Source: Panagrolaimus kolymaensis (lineage: Eukaryota > Nematoda > Chromadorea > Rhabditida > Panagrolaimidae). Taken from it: a stretch of 64,000 bases of DNA. Positions 1-13,182 of the stretch are shown one piece after another. The stretch lies in contig JAJQJQ010000011.1 in assembly GCA_028622995.1 (NCBI GenBank), forward strand, positions 4,216,001-4,280,000. The letters run 5' to 3'. Numbering within the stretch: the stretch's first letter is position 1; each line of letters opens with the position of its first letter. Both the position numbers and the translations under genes were made by a program. A model generated the notes under the pieces. That model ran no database searches and was not told the DNA's origin. It was given only the letters and a program-made list of their open reading frames with translations.

Positions 1-655
1 AAAACATATGAAAAGCATACAGTAGTTTGGAATTCATTAAAATCAATCCTCAAAACATACTTGAAAAGATAAATCAGCGTTAAAAACTTATAAAATAAAA
101 GGTTGTAATAAATACAGTAAATGTAACTTCAAAAATTTCTACCATTTTTTTAGAAATTATTAATTATCACTGCATCAATTTGGTTCTCTCGCGCAAAGTT
201 TACAAGGCTTCTGGCAAGTTGGGTGAATGGCTTTTTTTAATCGCGTTTTTTTGTTTGTTTTTTTCTCAAACAATGCTTCCTTTTTCCCAACCACTTTTTT
301 CTAAACCTCGTTTTTCGTTTTTTTCTAAATTATTTTCTAATGTAAGATTAATTGTTTTTTATCGAATATTTTTTCAATACCTAATTAACTCAAATAAAAA
401 ACATTAAAATCATTTTTTCGATTGTTTATTGACTATCTATCTTGATTATGTCCTTGGCAAAAGTGAATTCGCCCGCTCTCCTTTTGTTTTCTCTCTCTTT
501 TCTCGTTTATTTGATGTTCAAAGATCAAATTTTGTTGTTTGCATTTTTTTTGCGTTCCTTCGTGTTGTTGTGATTTTTTTTATTTTCTCTAACTCTTGTT
601 TACTTTTATAGGTTTTCACGTTGATTCTTGAAGATCCATTGAAGAAACTTTCAAA
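1..655. other. 5' flank of the APMAP-like gene, no gene seen
   Basis: This stretch is T-rich and low in complexity, and the short open frames in it translate to phenylalanine-rich peptides with no domain character, so I call none of them. A good 3' splice acceptor (TTTTATAG ending at 611) lies 44 nt before the start codon at 656. It could be a spliced-leader trans-splice site or the end of a 5' UTR intron. Confidence 0.5.
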
Positions 656-2064
656 ATGCCGTCGTGTCGGTGAGTTTTTTTATTAATAATTTTAATGATC
701 AAATCTATTAATATCCCTCTTTTCTAGACCAGAACCGACTACTGTTATTCTTATTGCTCTTCTTTCTGTCAGCTTTTTTTACTTGATTCAACAAGGTATT
801 ACTGGTTTCTCACCTGAATATTATCATCTTTCATCGCCGCCAAAGCTTGAAGGGAAACTTGCTCCAAATGATCATTTATCAAAAGCTTCTTATATGCTTA
901 AAGATTATGTTAAAGGTCCTGAAAGCCTTCTAATTGAAGGAGGTAAGCCTTTGGTTTTATAGATTTCATTTATATCTAAATATTTTCAGACACCATTTAT
1001 ACGGGTACGCTTGAAGCAAAAATTGTTAAGATTGTTAATGGAAAAATTACTAATACTTTGATCCTCAAGCCTGAAAATGCTTTCAAATGTGATGGAAAGT
1101 TTGAAGCTGAACCTTTCTGTGGTCGACCTCTTGGAATTCGTCGCTTTGATAAAGAACGAATTATTGTGGCGGATGCTTATTTGGGATTGTTTTTAGTCAA
1201 TGTTGAAGAAGGTTCATTTCGTTTTAGATTCAATGATTAAACTTTATCCAAATTTTAGACAAGGTTGAACACATTCTCAAATCCACTGATACCGAAGTTG
1301 ATGGCGCTGAGTGCTCTTTCTTAAACGACCTCGAAGTCATTGATACTGACACAGTGGCCTTTTCTTGCAGCTCAACCCGGTGGGGTCGCCGTCATGCTTT
1401 CCACATTTTGCTTGAACAAAAGGATGATGGAAGGTTTGCTTCAATTTTGTGGATGAATATTTTTAACATGAACTTTTCAGAATCTACAAGTATACTCTTT
1501 CAACTAAAAACCTTGAAGTTATTGCAAGTGGTTTACGTTTCCCTAATGGTGTTCAATTAACCAAAGACAAATCATCTCTTTTGATCTCTGAAACGGGTAT
1601 GGCAAAGATTTGGCGTCTTCCTCTTGCTCCTGGTTCAACACTTAAACCTCTCATTGAAAACCTTCCTGGGCTTCCTGATAATATTCGTGCAACTCCTCGT
1701 GGTACATACTTGGTCGCTCTAGCTAGTCATCGATCTAATGGTTCAATGAATATGTTTGATAAAATGGGTGCTCACCCGTGGCTTCGTCAAGCTATCATTC
1801 AAGTAAGTTTAAATTCATATCTAAAATAGTTCTAACTATCACTTTTAGATCATTCCTGAGAAGTGGCTCATTGCTTACATGCCCAAATTTCAACCTCGTT
1901 ATGGTTTCGTTATCGAGTTCGACTCTGCTGGAAAGATTCTTAAAACTTATCAAGATCCAAAAGGAAAAGCTGTCAACTTTATCAGTGAAGCTGTTGAATC
2001 TGAAGGATATCTCTATCTCGGAAGTTTCCACGACAACTACATTGCAAAAATCAAAATAACATAA
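656..2064 (+). CDS. APMAP: APMAP / strictosidine synthase-like six-bladed propeller protein
   Basis: Six exons keep one reading frame: 656-669, 728-942, 990-1211, 1259-1433, 1481-1802 and 1849-2064, giving 387 residues, close to the family size of about 400. The N-terminus has a short basic stretch followed by a hydrophobic segment (TVILIALLSVSFFYLI, about residues 9-24), as expected for a type II signal anchor. The body carries family blocks such as GRPLGIRR, ADAYLGLF, FPNGVQL, SETGMAKIWR and GLPDNIR. Animal APMAP proteins are membrane-anchored arylesterase/lactonase-like beta-propellers; activity here is inferred from family only. The fourth exon boundary uses a weak donor (GTTCAT at 1212), chosen because it restores the frame. 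The gene converges on the sperm-protein gene, the stop codons being about 90 bp apart. Confidence 0.93.
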
Positions 2065-2155
2065 TCTGTACATTTATTAAATCAATACATAAATTAAACG
2101 GGATTTTTCAAATTAATATTATATATATATAGTTTCATGTTTAATAAAAGATTCT

Positions 2156-2540
2156 TTAAGTCGCGACGAGACTGATTATGACTTCTCCTTGAGTTGCTCC
2201 AGCTTGAAATGGTGCTTTAGGATTTGTTTCTTCTGGTGGAACTTCAGCAAATTGAACAACCATTTTATCTTCTCCAGGTGGACCAGCCTAAAAATAATAA
2301 GAACGTTTTAGTGGAATAAAGAGAAGGATAAAAGAAACTAACTGTTCGGACGATTTCAACTGGAGCATTTGCACCAGCGTCGACGAAGCCATAAACGGGT
2401 TTGACACGATAGTTAGCATTATTGGAACTTTTGATTTTGAAAGCCATGCGAGCAACTCCTTCATTTTTGATTGAATTATTACTTGATGTTCCACCAGTAG
2501 CTGGCAATGAGACATGAGGAGGATCAAAAGCGAGAACCAT
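2156..2540 (-). CDS. ssp-19: Small sperm-specific MSP-domain protein (SSP family)
   Basis: Two exons (2540-2343 and 2287-2156) give exactly 109 residues, the usual length of the nematode SSP family. The protein begins MVLAFDPPHVSLPATGG and contains FKIKSSNNANYRVKPVYGFVD and the exon-junction block RTAGPPGEDKMVVQFA, all typical of a minimal MSP immunoglobulin-like fold. In C. elegans the relatives are made in the male germ line and act in sperm, where MSP-type proteins build the crawling cytoskeleton or serve as accessory structural factors; that role is inferred. The intron is 55 bp. The family is strongly diagnostic of nematodes. Orthology to the single C. elegans member named is by remembered similarity, not a search. 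Confidence 0.9.
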
Positions 2541-2851
2541 TTTGGCTTCGTTTTAAAGAAAATGAATGAATGAGTAAAAAATTCGTGCTTTTATAGGGAT
2601 AGCATGGTTTTTAACGGATGAATATGTGTATTTATAAATTTGCATAAAAGTAAAATATTTTTATTCATTTTTTTCGAAACAAAAAAAAGTGTGAAAATTG
2701 CACTTTAGACCCATTTGTAAGAGATCGGATAAGAAAGAGATTGATTACATCGGAAAATTTTTGATTGTTTAAATGATAGATTTTTAGTACGATGATACCG
2801 TTGCCTGTTATCACTATGTATTTAAAAGGCTAACAGTGTATGTATTAGAAT
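2541..2851. other. Intergenic spacer between the SSP and JIP1 genes
   Basis: About 310 bp with no coding signal. It should contain the promoter of the sperm-protein gene just upstream of 2540 and the 3' UTR of the JIP1 gene. I see no RNA gene or repeat. Confidence 0.4.
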
Positions 2852-5800
2852 TTATTCAATGTAAATATCTTCTGTCGGATGAGCAAATGCCATATACTCA
2901 TCATATGATCTTTTGAATGCCCGACCAATGGATTCAACAATGGGTTGAGTTGATTCATTTGAGAGAAAGACATGGCAAGCAAATCTGGGAAGTAGCGGAT
3001 GCTTTGTAATGAATCCAAAATACCGTAACTGTTTTGGATGAGCACCACAAAATGATATATTTTGTAAGCTATAGAAAAAATCAAATGATGGACATTTAAA
3101 GAAATCTTTTCTTCGTTTATCAATAATGTGTATTCCACGGAATGAAACTTCCATTAATACAGTTTGTGGAACAATGATTTCTTCTTTATCTTGATACATT
3201 GAACAAACCTATAAAAAGTGAGTATTATTAAATTTAGTTTTCAATAATTCTGCATCATTTAGAATCCTTTATTTTATATCGAAGTAAAAGCACAAACCTT
3301 ATTAATTGATTGAATTAAAACATCATTTCCTTTATGATGTGCAACTTCAATGGAAGCTAACATTGTTAAATAAAATGTATCTCTTTCGGGTGGAGGCAGC
3401 ACTCTCGTTGTTGCATTTATTAAAGCATTATTACAAATTTCTTCAACGAGATCAATCTCACAAATATGAGCAGCTGGAAATACACCATGATGGCCCGTCC
3501 TTAAATTAATTCCAATACACCAATGATCTTCACATTCTCGTTCAACATGAATAGCATCTCCAATTTCAAGGCGAATTTCATCATCATGTCTAGGAATAAA
3601 TGCCGATTGAACTCTATGAGTGGGATTCATGGAATCGGGAGCAGTGCAACAACTTGAAACTCCAGAACTATCTTCTTGATTATTATAAATTGAATTTGCT
3701 AAAATTGCAAAAATTTAACTTTTAAGAATTGAAAACCATGAGTTCTTACATTTTCTTGTAGTTGTAAAATTTCCATTTAATCCATCCTCATAATAACTAT
3801 CTTCAATTCCATACGCTCCACTTGTTGAACGAAGCATGGAAGCTTCAATTCCATAACAAATTTGATGATCCTCTTTTGGTTGAGGTTGATTTGGAGGTGG
3901 ATGATTTCGTGTTGGCAATGGAAATACTGTAGGTGATTGAGCCATTGCAGCTGCAAATACCGTAAACGTTTGAGCTTCAATTGGCAGCGGTGGAAGAGTT
4001 CTTCGTTGAGGCCTTTTCGATGGGAAGACTAAAAAAAGAATGAGCGTTAAAAAAATATATTTTAAACAATATTTTTAGCAATTTTGACAACAAAAAACGC
4101 AAAAACATCTTCTTTTTTGTCATATTTCTTTCAATATTCTTCTTTCTATCTATAGCTTTGAAGTGAAACTAAAATAAATGATGCGCTTTGAAGATGGAAG
4201 AAGAGAGAAATGACGAAAGAAACAGCTGCCAAAATAAAAGTCAATTTTTATGAAACCCATTCTTCTACTGCTTCTTGAAGCCTTCTAAATCCCTCGTTGG
4301 TGAAACTAACGAAGGCGTTAGAATTTTTTTTTTGAAGCGTCCTAACAACAACAAAAATGCCGGAGGGGAGAAAAAGAAAAGCTTGAAACAATCAATGAAA
4401 AGCTTCTCGTTGCTCGCGCAAAATTTGTGACATACCCTTCTTCGCTTTTTTTGAAAAGGCAAAAATATATAGAAGCTTGGAAGAAAATGGAAAAGCAAGG
4501 AATAGCCATGTTATTGACCCGAAAAGAAGGCGATTTTCTAAAACTAAGCTAGCTTATTTTTTGAAAAGACAACAACAACGTTTTTACAACTAAAGGAAAA
4601 TGAAGAGAATGCTTGCCTTCAGGAATACGATGAAAAGAGAGAACGAAGAAAATTTTCGGTTTAGATTTTAAAAAAGGTTTGAAGAAAAGATTCATTTATA
4701 ATTTTAAAGCTTAAAAATAGTTTATAAAAAGTAATATTCTCTCGCATATGTTATTTTAGTGTAACCCAAAATGCGGTACGGTACAACAACCTTGAAAGCC
4801 ATCCACGCTCAAATTTAAAAATTCCATTACCCCAAATGTTTAGAAGAAACTGTTTCCATCTTTTTTATAAAAACATAAAATTGAATAAGCTATAAATGAG
4901 CTTTTGCCGTTTTTTATAACCCGAAATAAATGTATTTTGTTTCAATATTTAAAGAGGCTTGTGAAGGAAAAAAATTGCCAAAATTTATGGATTGACAAAT
5001 AATAAATTTGAGACTAAGTCTAATCCAAGAGAAAAAAAAAAGACAAATGCATTTTCTTGTCAAAGCCAAAAACGGCAATGATGCTTTTAGCTAAAAGCCT
5101 CAACTTAACCATCCGCTCAATGAACTTAATAAAAGCGAACGTTGAAGCTTCTTCTAAATCCTATTAAATAGTTTTTTTAATGTTTGTTTGGATAAAAAAA
5201 GGGTTAAAACTCTTTTCCAAAAACAAAAACGTAAAAATTAATTGAAAATTTTACGAGTAAAAAAGGGAGATGATGATAAAATAAATTTGGAAGGAGCTTT
5301 TTTTCTTTTTGTCTGACGTTGGTTGGCTACTCCCAAATTACTAGCTACTGTGCAATGAAAAAAAGAAGAGTGGAAACAAAACCTAAAAATTCTTATGTGT
5401 TTGCTCGCTTGATTTAATTGAGTGCGTTTCTTCAGTTTCAATTTTTTACCCGAAAAAAATGCAACTGGACAAACATTTTGTTTATGTTGGCATTCTTTAA
5501 GAAAGGCTGATGCTCTTTGTTTGAAGCAAGAATGGAATGCTTTTAAATAAAGCAAGCTTTTATTTAATTAAGAACAAAAAAATTGTAACGAGGTTTTTAT
5601 AAAAAATTTATTATGGGGAAGATGTTAAAAGCGATAACTATTTAATAACCTTTAAAAAATGGCAAAACTTTAATGGGTTTTTTGTTACAGGGGAAAATAA
5701 ATATCAGCGCGATTAGGAAAACTATAATAGCTTACAATTTCCTGGTGACATTGGTGATGGATCATCAAATCTTTGCCGTTGATTTTGTGATTGTATTGTT

Positions 5801-8800
5801 TGACCTTCTGTGATTCTTTTCTCTAATATTGGATCTATCATCTCCGGTGGAATTCCACGTTTCTCATTTTCAAGTTCATCGGCCAACGTCAAAGCCGTAA
5901 ACGATGGACCCCGACTTTGAGCAAAAAGTCTCGAAGGCCTTTGTTGTGGAACATCATAACCTTCCATCTCGCTTAAATATTTATTTAAAACTCATCATCC
6001 TTTTATAAATGGGTAGACTTACTTTCTCGATGACATTTGCATTTGTATTCGAGCAAAATTTTCGTGTTGTAGTTCTTTCGAACAATTATATGAAGTCGTG
6101 GGGAAAAAGCATAAAGCCGCGTCTGAACGTGGACCGATCTGTTCGTGATATGATGTGGAATATGGAAGGTTTACTAAAAAAGGGAAAGGAAGTTTAAAAA
6201 ATATATATAAACAAAGAAGGTTTGTAACAGTTGTTATTTAATTTGTTAAACATAAATATTATGTATGTTAAACCCCCGCATTAAAAAAACGATAATAAAC
6301 CTTAATGAAATAAATGCAACACTTAAAAATTTATTTATTTAATTTTCTAGCTTTTGTAAAGTAAAAAATGTTTCAAAAGCAATTATTATGTTATGTTATT
6401 AGCGAAGAAAATATTGTAAAACTAAATGGTTAACTTTATGGCTAATATAAAACGTTTAAGGCTACATATTTTTTACTTGAAGTTTTTTAAATCCTATACT
6501 GAAAAAAAAATATCAGCAGTATGAAAATAATTCAGCAAAGCGATTCTTGTCTCTCTTGTTTTTTAAACTTTTCTCTAAAAGCAGCAGCAAAAAATTTTTT
6601 ATGATCCAAAAATGTAACAGAGGCCGAGTAGCTTTTTTGTGTCATAAAAAATCCCTCTAAAAAAATGCCAATGTTTCCTAAAGTAGTAAGAGTTGAACGA
6701 CGACCATAAAAGCTACTAAAAAAACGATGGCCGGTCGCTGACTGACTTTTCAATACATGAAAATGAATTTTTTCCTCCTCGAAATTCCCTCGAAGTCTGT
6801 TCTGTTTTTTTTTAGATGAGCAGTGCTGACAGTCTCGCTCATTGCAATAGCAATGGTGGTGGCGGCAATTCTTTTTGGAGCCCTTTAAAAAAAACGTATG
6901 AAGGAAAATGAAAAAAAAAGTTTTGCTTTAGACTTCCTCCCAAATAAATAAAAAAATGCCCAAAAGCAATGACACTTATATTAGGATGAGAGAAACAACT
7001 TAATCAATTTTCTGCATTTTAATAGTTTGTTTTTGTTGAAAACAACAAAACTTGAAGAAAAAAAGCTTTTTAAAGCAGAAACAATGAGTAAAAAAACATT
7101 TTTGATGACTTCAAGCTTCTTGATTTTACATTTTTTTAAACAAATAACACCCTTTTTTTACGATGTTCGTTTTGGTGAATTTTTTGAGTAAAATTTGCAA
7201 AAAAAGAACGCCTTTGAGAAAAGCTCAAAATAATAGGATTAGTCAAAGTAAGCTTTCATTCTAAGTAGTCGGGCGGGCTTGAATATTTTTTTTACTTTAA
7301 GTTTAAGGACTAAGAGCACTCTTACCGTATTCTGGTGGCTCTTCAGGTGTTGCAGGAAAATCAGGCCGCACTGGAAGTATCCTTCGAACGTTGCGACTAC
7401 GCTGAATAACTGGAGGATGACCCTAAAACTATTATATTTAAAGGTTTTCAAAAACTCCATAAACAAACCTGAACACCCACAAATGTTGCGGATTTATGTA
7501 ACTTCTTTTGTGGTGGATGTGTAGCTGCTTGTGGCACGTGGGCAGTCCAAGGAAATATTCGCTCCTTAGAAGATGATGACGGAACGCGATTTTGATTCAT
7601 TGAAGTTGGAGCCCTGTCTTGGCTTTCCAATGAAAGGTTGTTTACTGAAATTTGAGATATAAAAAATTAAAACAATGAAAAGAAGATTTTCTTTAAAAAC
7701 AATGAAGATTTTTCTGCGCTTCAAAAAAATGGCAAAGAAAGCATAGAATTTTAAAGCAAGCTTTAATAAAAGCTGCCGAATGAAATTTTCTAGCGACAAA
7801 AAATTAAACAAAAGAAAAATAAAAATTTTACAACTTATTTTTTTACTACTCTCTTGCTTTTAAATAACTTAGCTAGCTCATTGCTTTCATGTTATGGGCT
7901 TAAGTCGACTATAAAAAGACCCAAAATAAAGTTATAAAAAATATATAAAAAAGGAAGAGAAAGTTAAGTAGGCTGCCTCTTTTTGAGTAACAAGTTAGCT
8001 TCCTCTTTTCACCGCCTTTTTTTCCAATGCTTTGAAAAAAAGAGTATTACTTGTAAGAAGCCTCTGCTCTTTTTTTCTTTCTGGATAAACGTTTTAGTCA
8101 TTTTTTCTTTCTATTAAGCGCAATTTTAAAATACATAACAAAAGTGGTATTAATTCCATTGGGAAATAGATTAAACATTAAACAGTGGCACATTGACAGC
8201 ATCGCTAAGACATAACTAACCTGTTTTTTGTTGTGGGGTGAGTAAAAAATTTGGAATATTAGCGTAAATTGGCTCCTCCTCTTTAAGTTTCAAATCTGAG
8301 TTTGAAAAATGTCGAGGCTTTTGTTGTTGTTGTTGGTTTAAAGGATCATTTCCGCTTCCATTTGCATTGCTTCGAAGAGCACTCGTCGTTGAGGAACGTT
8401 TCACATTTACCGCATCAGCTTTGCCTTGACTCAACCAATAATTCAAATTTCCAACGGATTCATCCGTTTTCATTTGTTTTCCATTCCATCCATAATCAGA
8501 ATGCGATTTTTTCACAAGCATCGAAGAAAGATTATACCGCAAATCATCGAGTTTTGGTTGAGCACTTTCTTCATCTGAACCTATCTCAGTCATTTCAATG
8601 TCGCTGAGATCATCTTCCGATGCCATTGGTGGAGAAGATCGATTGAGAATAAATTTCTTGACAAGGAATGCATTCAATGGAGAATCAATAGTTGGGTCAT
8701 CCGCCATTGGAATTTCATCATCTAATACGGTGAAGGATTTATTATCGCATTCCTCTTCACATAAGCTTCCATCATCGCCATTTTGCACAAACAATGATGC

Positions 8801-10652
8801 AGTTTCACCTTCAGCAAATTGTTGCATTTTTGCCATTTGTGCTTCAAATGCCTTTTTAAATTTTATATCTTCTTCCTCATCATCAGAATCAACATTAATC
8901 TCTCTAACAGAAACCTTTCGATTTTGTTCAATTAATTGTTTGCAATCTGGAGAAGGACATATTTGACAATGTCGCATCATTCTAGCTTCTTCATCTTCTC
9001 CAGTGGATTCAAAAGTATCATGACAACTTCGAGATCGAATAGGTCCAGCTGGAGCTGAAACTTCTTCAGCATCCGCATGCCATGGATCATAAATTTCTTG
9101 AGTGGAGTTGCTTGGATTTGGTTGACCACAAAGTGGAGTTTTAGGTCGATCGGAAACATAAAAGCGAAGAGCTGAATCCGATTTTGATCCTGGAATAACA
9201 GGAGATGGAGTAAAGGATGATGGAGTTTGAAGATTTATATTAAGCCCAGGTGAACTAAATTCTTCAAGTTCTCGAATGCATTCAAATGGATTATGATTAA
9301 TTCGATCTTCAATAATTCTAGAATCATCGCCATCATCATAAATTATTTCAGGATCGGCTAAATCATCGCAAGATAGATGACCTTTCCATAATCTACAAAA
9401 ATAATAAACTTTAAATAAATCATTTAATTAAAACTTTAACTCGAAAACTATTGTAAAACTTAAGTTGGGTTTAAATAAATTATATACAGTAATGGAGAAA
9501 GCTAGTGCCACAGAAATCTAAAGTGTAAAATTTTTCAATCCCAAAGGGTCATGTAAAAGCATGGTTTTTTAATTCCCATCACATCATTGGAAAAGTTTAT
9601 CCTTTCTTTTGACGTCAATCAAAAAAAAGAAGAAATAAAACTCACTCATCAACAACTTCATCATAAATGCAATGATGTGATCTTTCGCAACTTAATGAAA
9701 TTCCTTTTTTAGTGCAAAATCTTCCTTCATCTTCATTTTCAATGGTGCAGGGACGTTCAGTGGCAGACCAAGAACGCATTTTTTGTCCGCCAATAATTTC
9801 ATCATCGCTATCATTTTCAGAATCTGACGCTATTTGAGCGGGTGCTGACCAAGCGCCCATAGAAATTATTCCATCCGAATCTACGCTTGCTGTTCTTCCA
9901 AATGGAATTAATGGAAATCCATGACAACCGTCATCCAATGCAAGAGATTTTTTGGCACGCGAAGTTCTTCGAGACCTTGCTTCAGGCAATAAGGCTTCTT
10001 CCGGTGGAGGCCAATAATCAATTGAATTCGAAACAAATGTTGCAACCTCGGGTTCTTGGGTTCTCAACATTTCAGCTGTTTGTTGTTCAATAACTTCCAA
10101 AACTTTTGAAGCTTTAAAAGTTCCAAGATTTTTTATTTCAAAGGTTTTACCTTCAAATCCTTCAAACCCTAGAGTTGAAGATTTACTTTTACGAAAAGGC
10201 AAAAGCGATTTATGAACATAAAATTCTTCGTCAGAATCCGAGGAACTATTTTCTTTTTCTTCCTAAAAAATTATCATTTTTTTTATCAAAAAAAGAAATA
10301 GCAATCAAATTTTTCAAGTGAGGAAATCGTGAATTTCTGCATCAATAATATCCCTAAAATTTACAAACCTCAATACCGTAACCATTCAATAAAGGAGTAG
10401 TTTTTTTCTTATTATTTTCGGGTAATGCGAGAGCAGCATGTGCAGATTTACTATGGCGAAGAAATTTAGTTTTTCGTAATAATATTTCAATATCTTCATC
10501 ACTTTCAAACCCGTCACATGGACCTCCTTCACATTCTCTGTGCTCTTCGTCGTCGTTATCGTCCTCCTCTTCGTCTGGATCACAATTAATTTCAGGAAGT
10601 TTAGGAATAGGTCGTTGCAAATTACTTACTGTAGGAAGCATAGAATTATTCA
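2852..10652 (-). CDS. jip-1: JIP1 family MAP-kinase scaffold (SH3 + PTB domains), 5' end not found
   Basis: Ten exons keep phase throughout: 10652-10369, 10262-9646, 9392-8221, 7644-7469, 7422-7326, 6173-6023, 5971-5736, 4028-3750, 3698-3298 and 3208-2852, encoding at least 1255 residues. The C-terminus is a clear SH3 domain (FIPRHDDEIRLEIGDAIHVE, GHHGVFPA) followed by a PTB domain (HKGNDVL, LQNISFCGAHP, YFGFITKHP, RFACHVFLS) ending in TEDIYIE, which is the JIP1/JIP2 arrangement. JIP1 tethers the MLK-MKK7-JNK module and links cargo to kinesin-1. The N-terminal two-thirds is acidic and low-complexity, with a poly-Q run. SKRPQRRTLPPLP, just after the 4029-5735 intron, resembles a JNK docking site. 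The first exon found begins in phase 2 (TG), so at least one upstream exon is missing or the start codon itself is split as A|TG. Confidence 0.9.
4029..5735 (-). other. 1.7 kb intron of the JIP1 gene
   Basis: This intron is unusually long for the locus. It holds no open frame with domain character, only A-rich and T-rich tracts. The GC-richer patch near 4760-4810 has no recognisable identity. Confidence 0.6.
6174..7325 (-). other. 1.15 kb intron of the JIP1 gene with a GC-richer patch
   Basis: Mostly AT-rich filler. Around 6770-6880 the base composition rises, and on the minus strand a short open frame begins MSETVSTAHLKKN; it could be an alternative first exon or promoter for a shorter JIP1 isoform. 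I found no supporting splice donor, so this is only noted. Confidence 0.35.
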
Positions 10653-13182
10653 CTAAAAAAAGAGTAAAAATGCAAGCATTGTTTGAGGTTTATTAAAGTT
10701 TAATTAAAAGCTATTATCATAAATCCTCGAGAAAAAAGGTTAAAAAGGCACGCAAAAATGCATTTTGAAAAATGAGTCTCGAAAGAAACGAAAAAAAAAA
10801 TAAAAAAAAGTAATGGAAAGTGGAGAACAAAATGTTATAAAAATGGTAGGGAAATAAGGAAGGCAAAAAAATTATGTGACGTGCTCAACAGAAAATGGAG
10901 AAGTCGCATTCATTTTATTTTCATGTTCGGCAGAGCAACAACACTAAAAAGGTAAAAAGAAGAAGGAAAAAATTGTGCTTAAGTAATAGCAACAAAAAAA
11001 GAGAAAGGGAATATAAGCTGTTTTTCGTTTATATATTTTTTTGAATATTTAAAAACGAGAAGAGGACTAAAAAGTCCACCGATGTTAGATGAGATTATTA
11101 GTAATAAAAAAAAAGAAGAAGCCAGCAAGTTAAAGGTCATCGTCATCAGATGAAGAAAATTGAAGGAGAAAAATAAATAACATTTACATTTTCCATTTAA
11201 AATTTAAATTAATAATTAAAGCTTTTAGTAATGCTTTAGTTTAATAGCGGAAACAATATAATTCATTTAGTTATTAGTAATTAAATAAAGAATGCCAAAG
11301 ACTTGTATTTACAAAATAAGCATTTAAAAGGTAAATCACAAAATAAGTCTTTCTAGATAAATTTAAAAAAAGTTAAAGTTAAACAAAAATAATTTAGAAA
11401 AGATTTTTTTCTCGACTCAATCCACAATTTTCAAGCTGTTTTTTTTTTCTTGTTTTAGTATTTTAAAACCAAACACATAAACGTTTTTATATTAAATTTC
11501 TTATTTTAGACACATACATACATCAAAAAAACTTTTAACGTTCAAAAATATTTAAAATAAAATAAAAAGAGAACGTCAAAATCTCTTTTTCTTTTCTTTT
11601 TTTGGATGTCTTAATGGCATTCGATGAATTTAAAGGACTTCGACTTCTTTTCTTTTTTTGCCTTTCGTAATGTTTTTAGCTGTGTCCATTTTTCTTCTTT
11701 TCTGGCGATGGTTTAGAAAGAAAAGCGTTTCTCATTCTCTCGGGAATAAACTTTTTTTCAGATGAAGCTTGTCTCTATCCTCCCATATCCTAAACAAAAA
11801 AAAAGTTTTCTTTTTTTTTCTGTGGAAAACGCAGAATCTCACTTTCACCCAAAACCACTCCAAAAATTGCCATCCAAAAAAAGGAAGAGAAAAGAAAAGA
11901 TACTCTTGAGCTTTCTTTCTACTTTTTCTTCTCCAACATCTTAACATCAAGTGGAAGGAAGGAGAAAAGGCTGTTGCTTCTTCTTTCTTTTTTTTAAAGC
12001 GGCGCATCTGATGATTTATTCACAGCAAAACGAAACAAAAAAACAAAAACGGAATTTCATTGCCGATAATCCTTGACAAAAAAAATTCTTTTCATCTTAA
12101 AAAAAAGTAATGGCATTTCTGTATAAAGTTTAAAAGAAGGAGGAAAATGAGAGAGGATTAGAAGAATCAATTACCAGAATGAAAAAAAAGATTGAAAAGG
12201 AATACTTCATGAAGCTCTACTTTGGTTTTAACTTTAGAAAAAAATTGAGAAATTTCCTGTAAAAACTAAAAATATGATTATTTTGAAAAAATTCAAAAAA
12301 ATTTAAACTCGAAAATTAATTCTAACTGCGTAATTTTTTTATGATAGCAGAATAAAATTTATTAATTATCTTTAATAATGTTTTCATAAAAATTTTAATT
12401 CAAAATATAATACAGTTTACCATTGAATTAAACAATCAACTTGGAATCTTCAAAAGAAAAGAGTTTGGAAAAAGCTCTCATCGTAGCTTTTTTTAGCCGA
12501 TTTTGCTTTTAACTCGAATAATATCCTTTTTTTAAATAAATCTTATTAATTATTTCAATTTTTATCAAATTTACAATTGACATTAAAGAAACCTTTTAAC
12601 ATCGCTGAAAAACCAAGAATTTAGTTGTTATTTGAGCATTGCGCCGCCGCCATTTGTAGAGAAAGTGAGGGTGGTGGATATGGAAGTGAAAGGAGGAAGG
12701 CGCGTTGTGTAAGTAAGTAACTAACCAACTCGTCAACAATACAACAACCACAATGCTAAAAAGTAAAAAAAGCTAAAGCAAAGACGCTCCTTTCCTGTTG
12801 AAAAAAGAGAGAGGTTTAAAAAAAGACACGGCTTCTTCTCTTCTGAAGCCATTCTGCTTTCTTTCTTTCAAACTTTAGCCTCCTATCCGCGCACGTACCA
12901 AAAAAAGTCCAATGCAAATGTGTGTCCGCCACCAAAAAGAGACTATTCTCTTTTTCCATGTTTAGTTGTTGTTGAAATATGCGTTAATCAATAGTCGAAA
13001 ACCTTTAAGCTAAAAGCTCAAATGCACTTAACGTTGGTGTCATCATTAATTATGCTTTTTTGTTTAAAAAAATATACAATTTATAAATATTTTGATTCAA
13101 TCCAATCAAATATGACGAAACCAAAATAAAAAAAAAATACAAAATTAATCATCTACAAAACATATGTGAGCTTATATTAATC
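10653..13182. other. 2.5 kb spacer that should contain the JIP1 promoter and first exon(s)
   Basis: No open frame here has protein character; the longer ones are shadows of A- and T-rich tracts. The first JIP1 exon found starts at 10652 in phase 2, so a 5' exon should lie in this stretch. A GC-richer island at about 12630-12740 (containing GCGCCGCCGCCATTTGTAG) stands out and is the best place to look for the promoter. On the minus strand it holds an ATGGCGGCGGCG start, but the frame closes after ten codons with no donor visible. Confidence 0.4.

Noticed and set aside
7279..7524. Plus-strand open frames over JIP1 exons
   Set aside because: The minus strand carries phase-consistent JIP1 exons here, so these are shadows.
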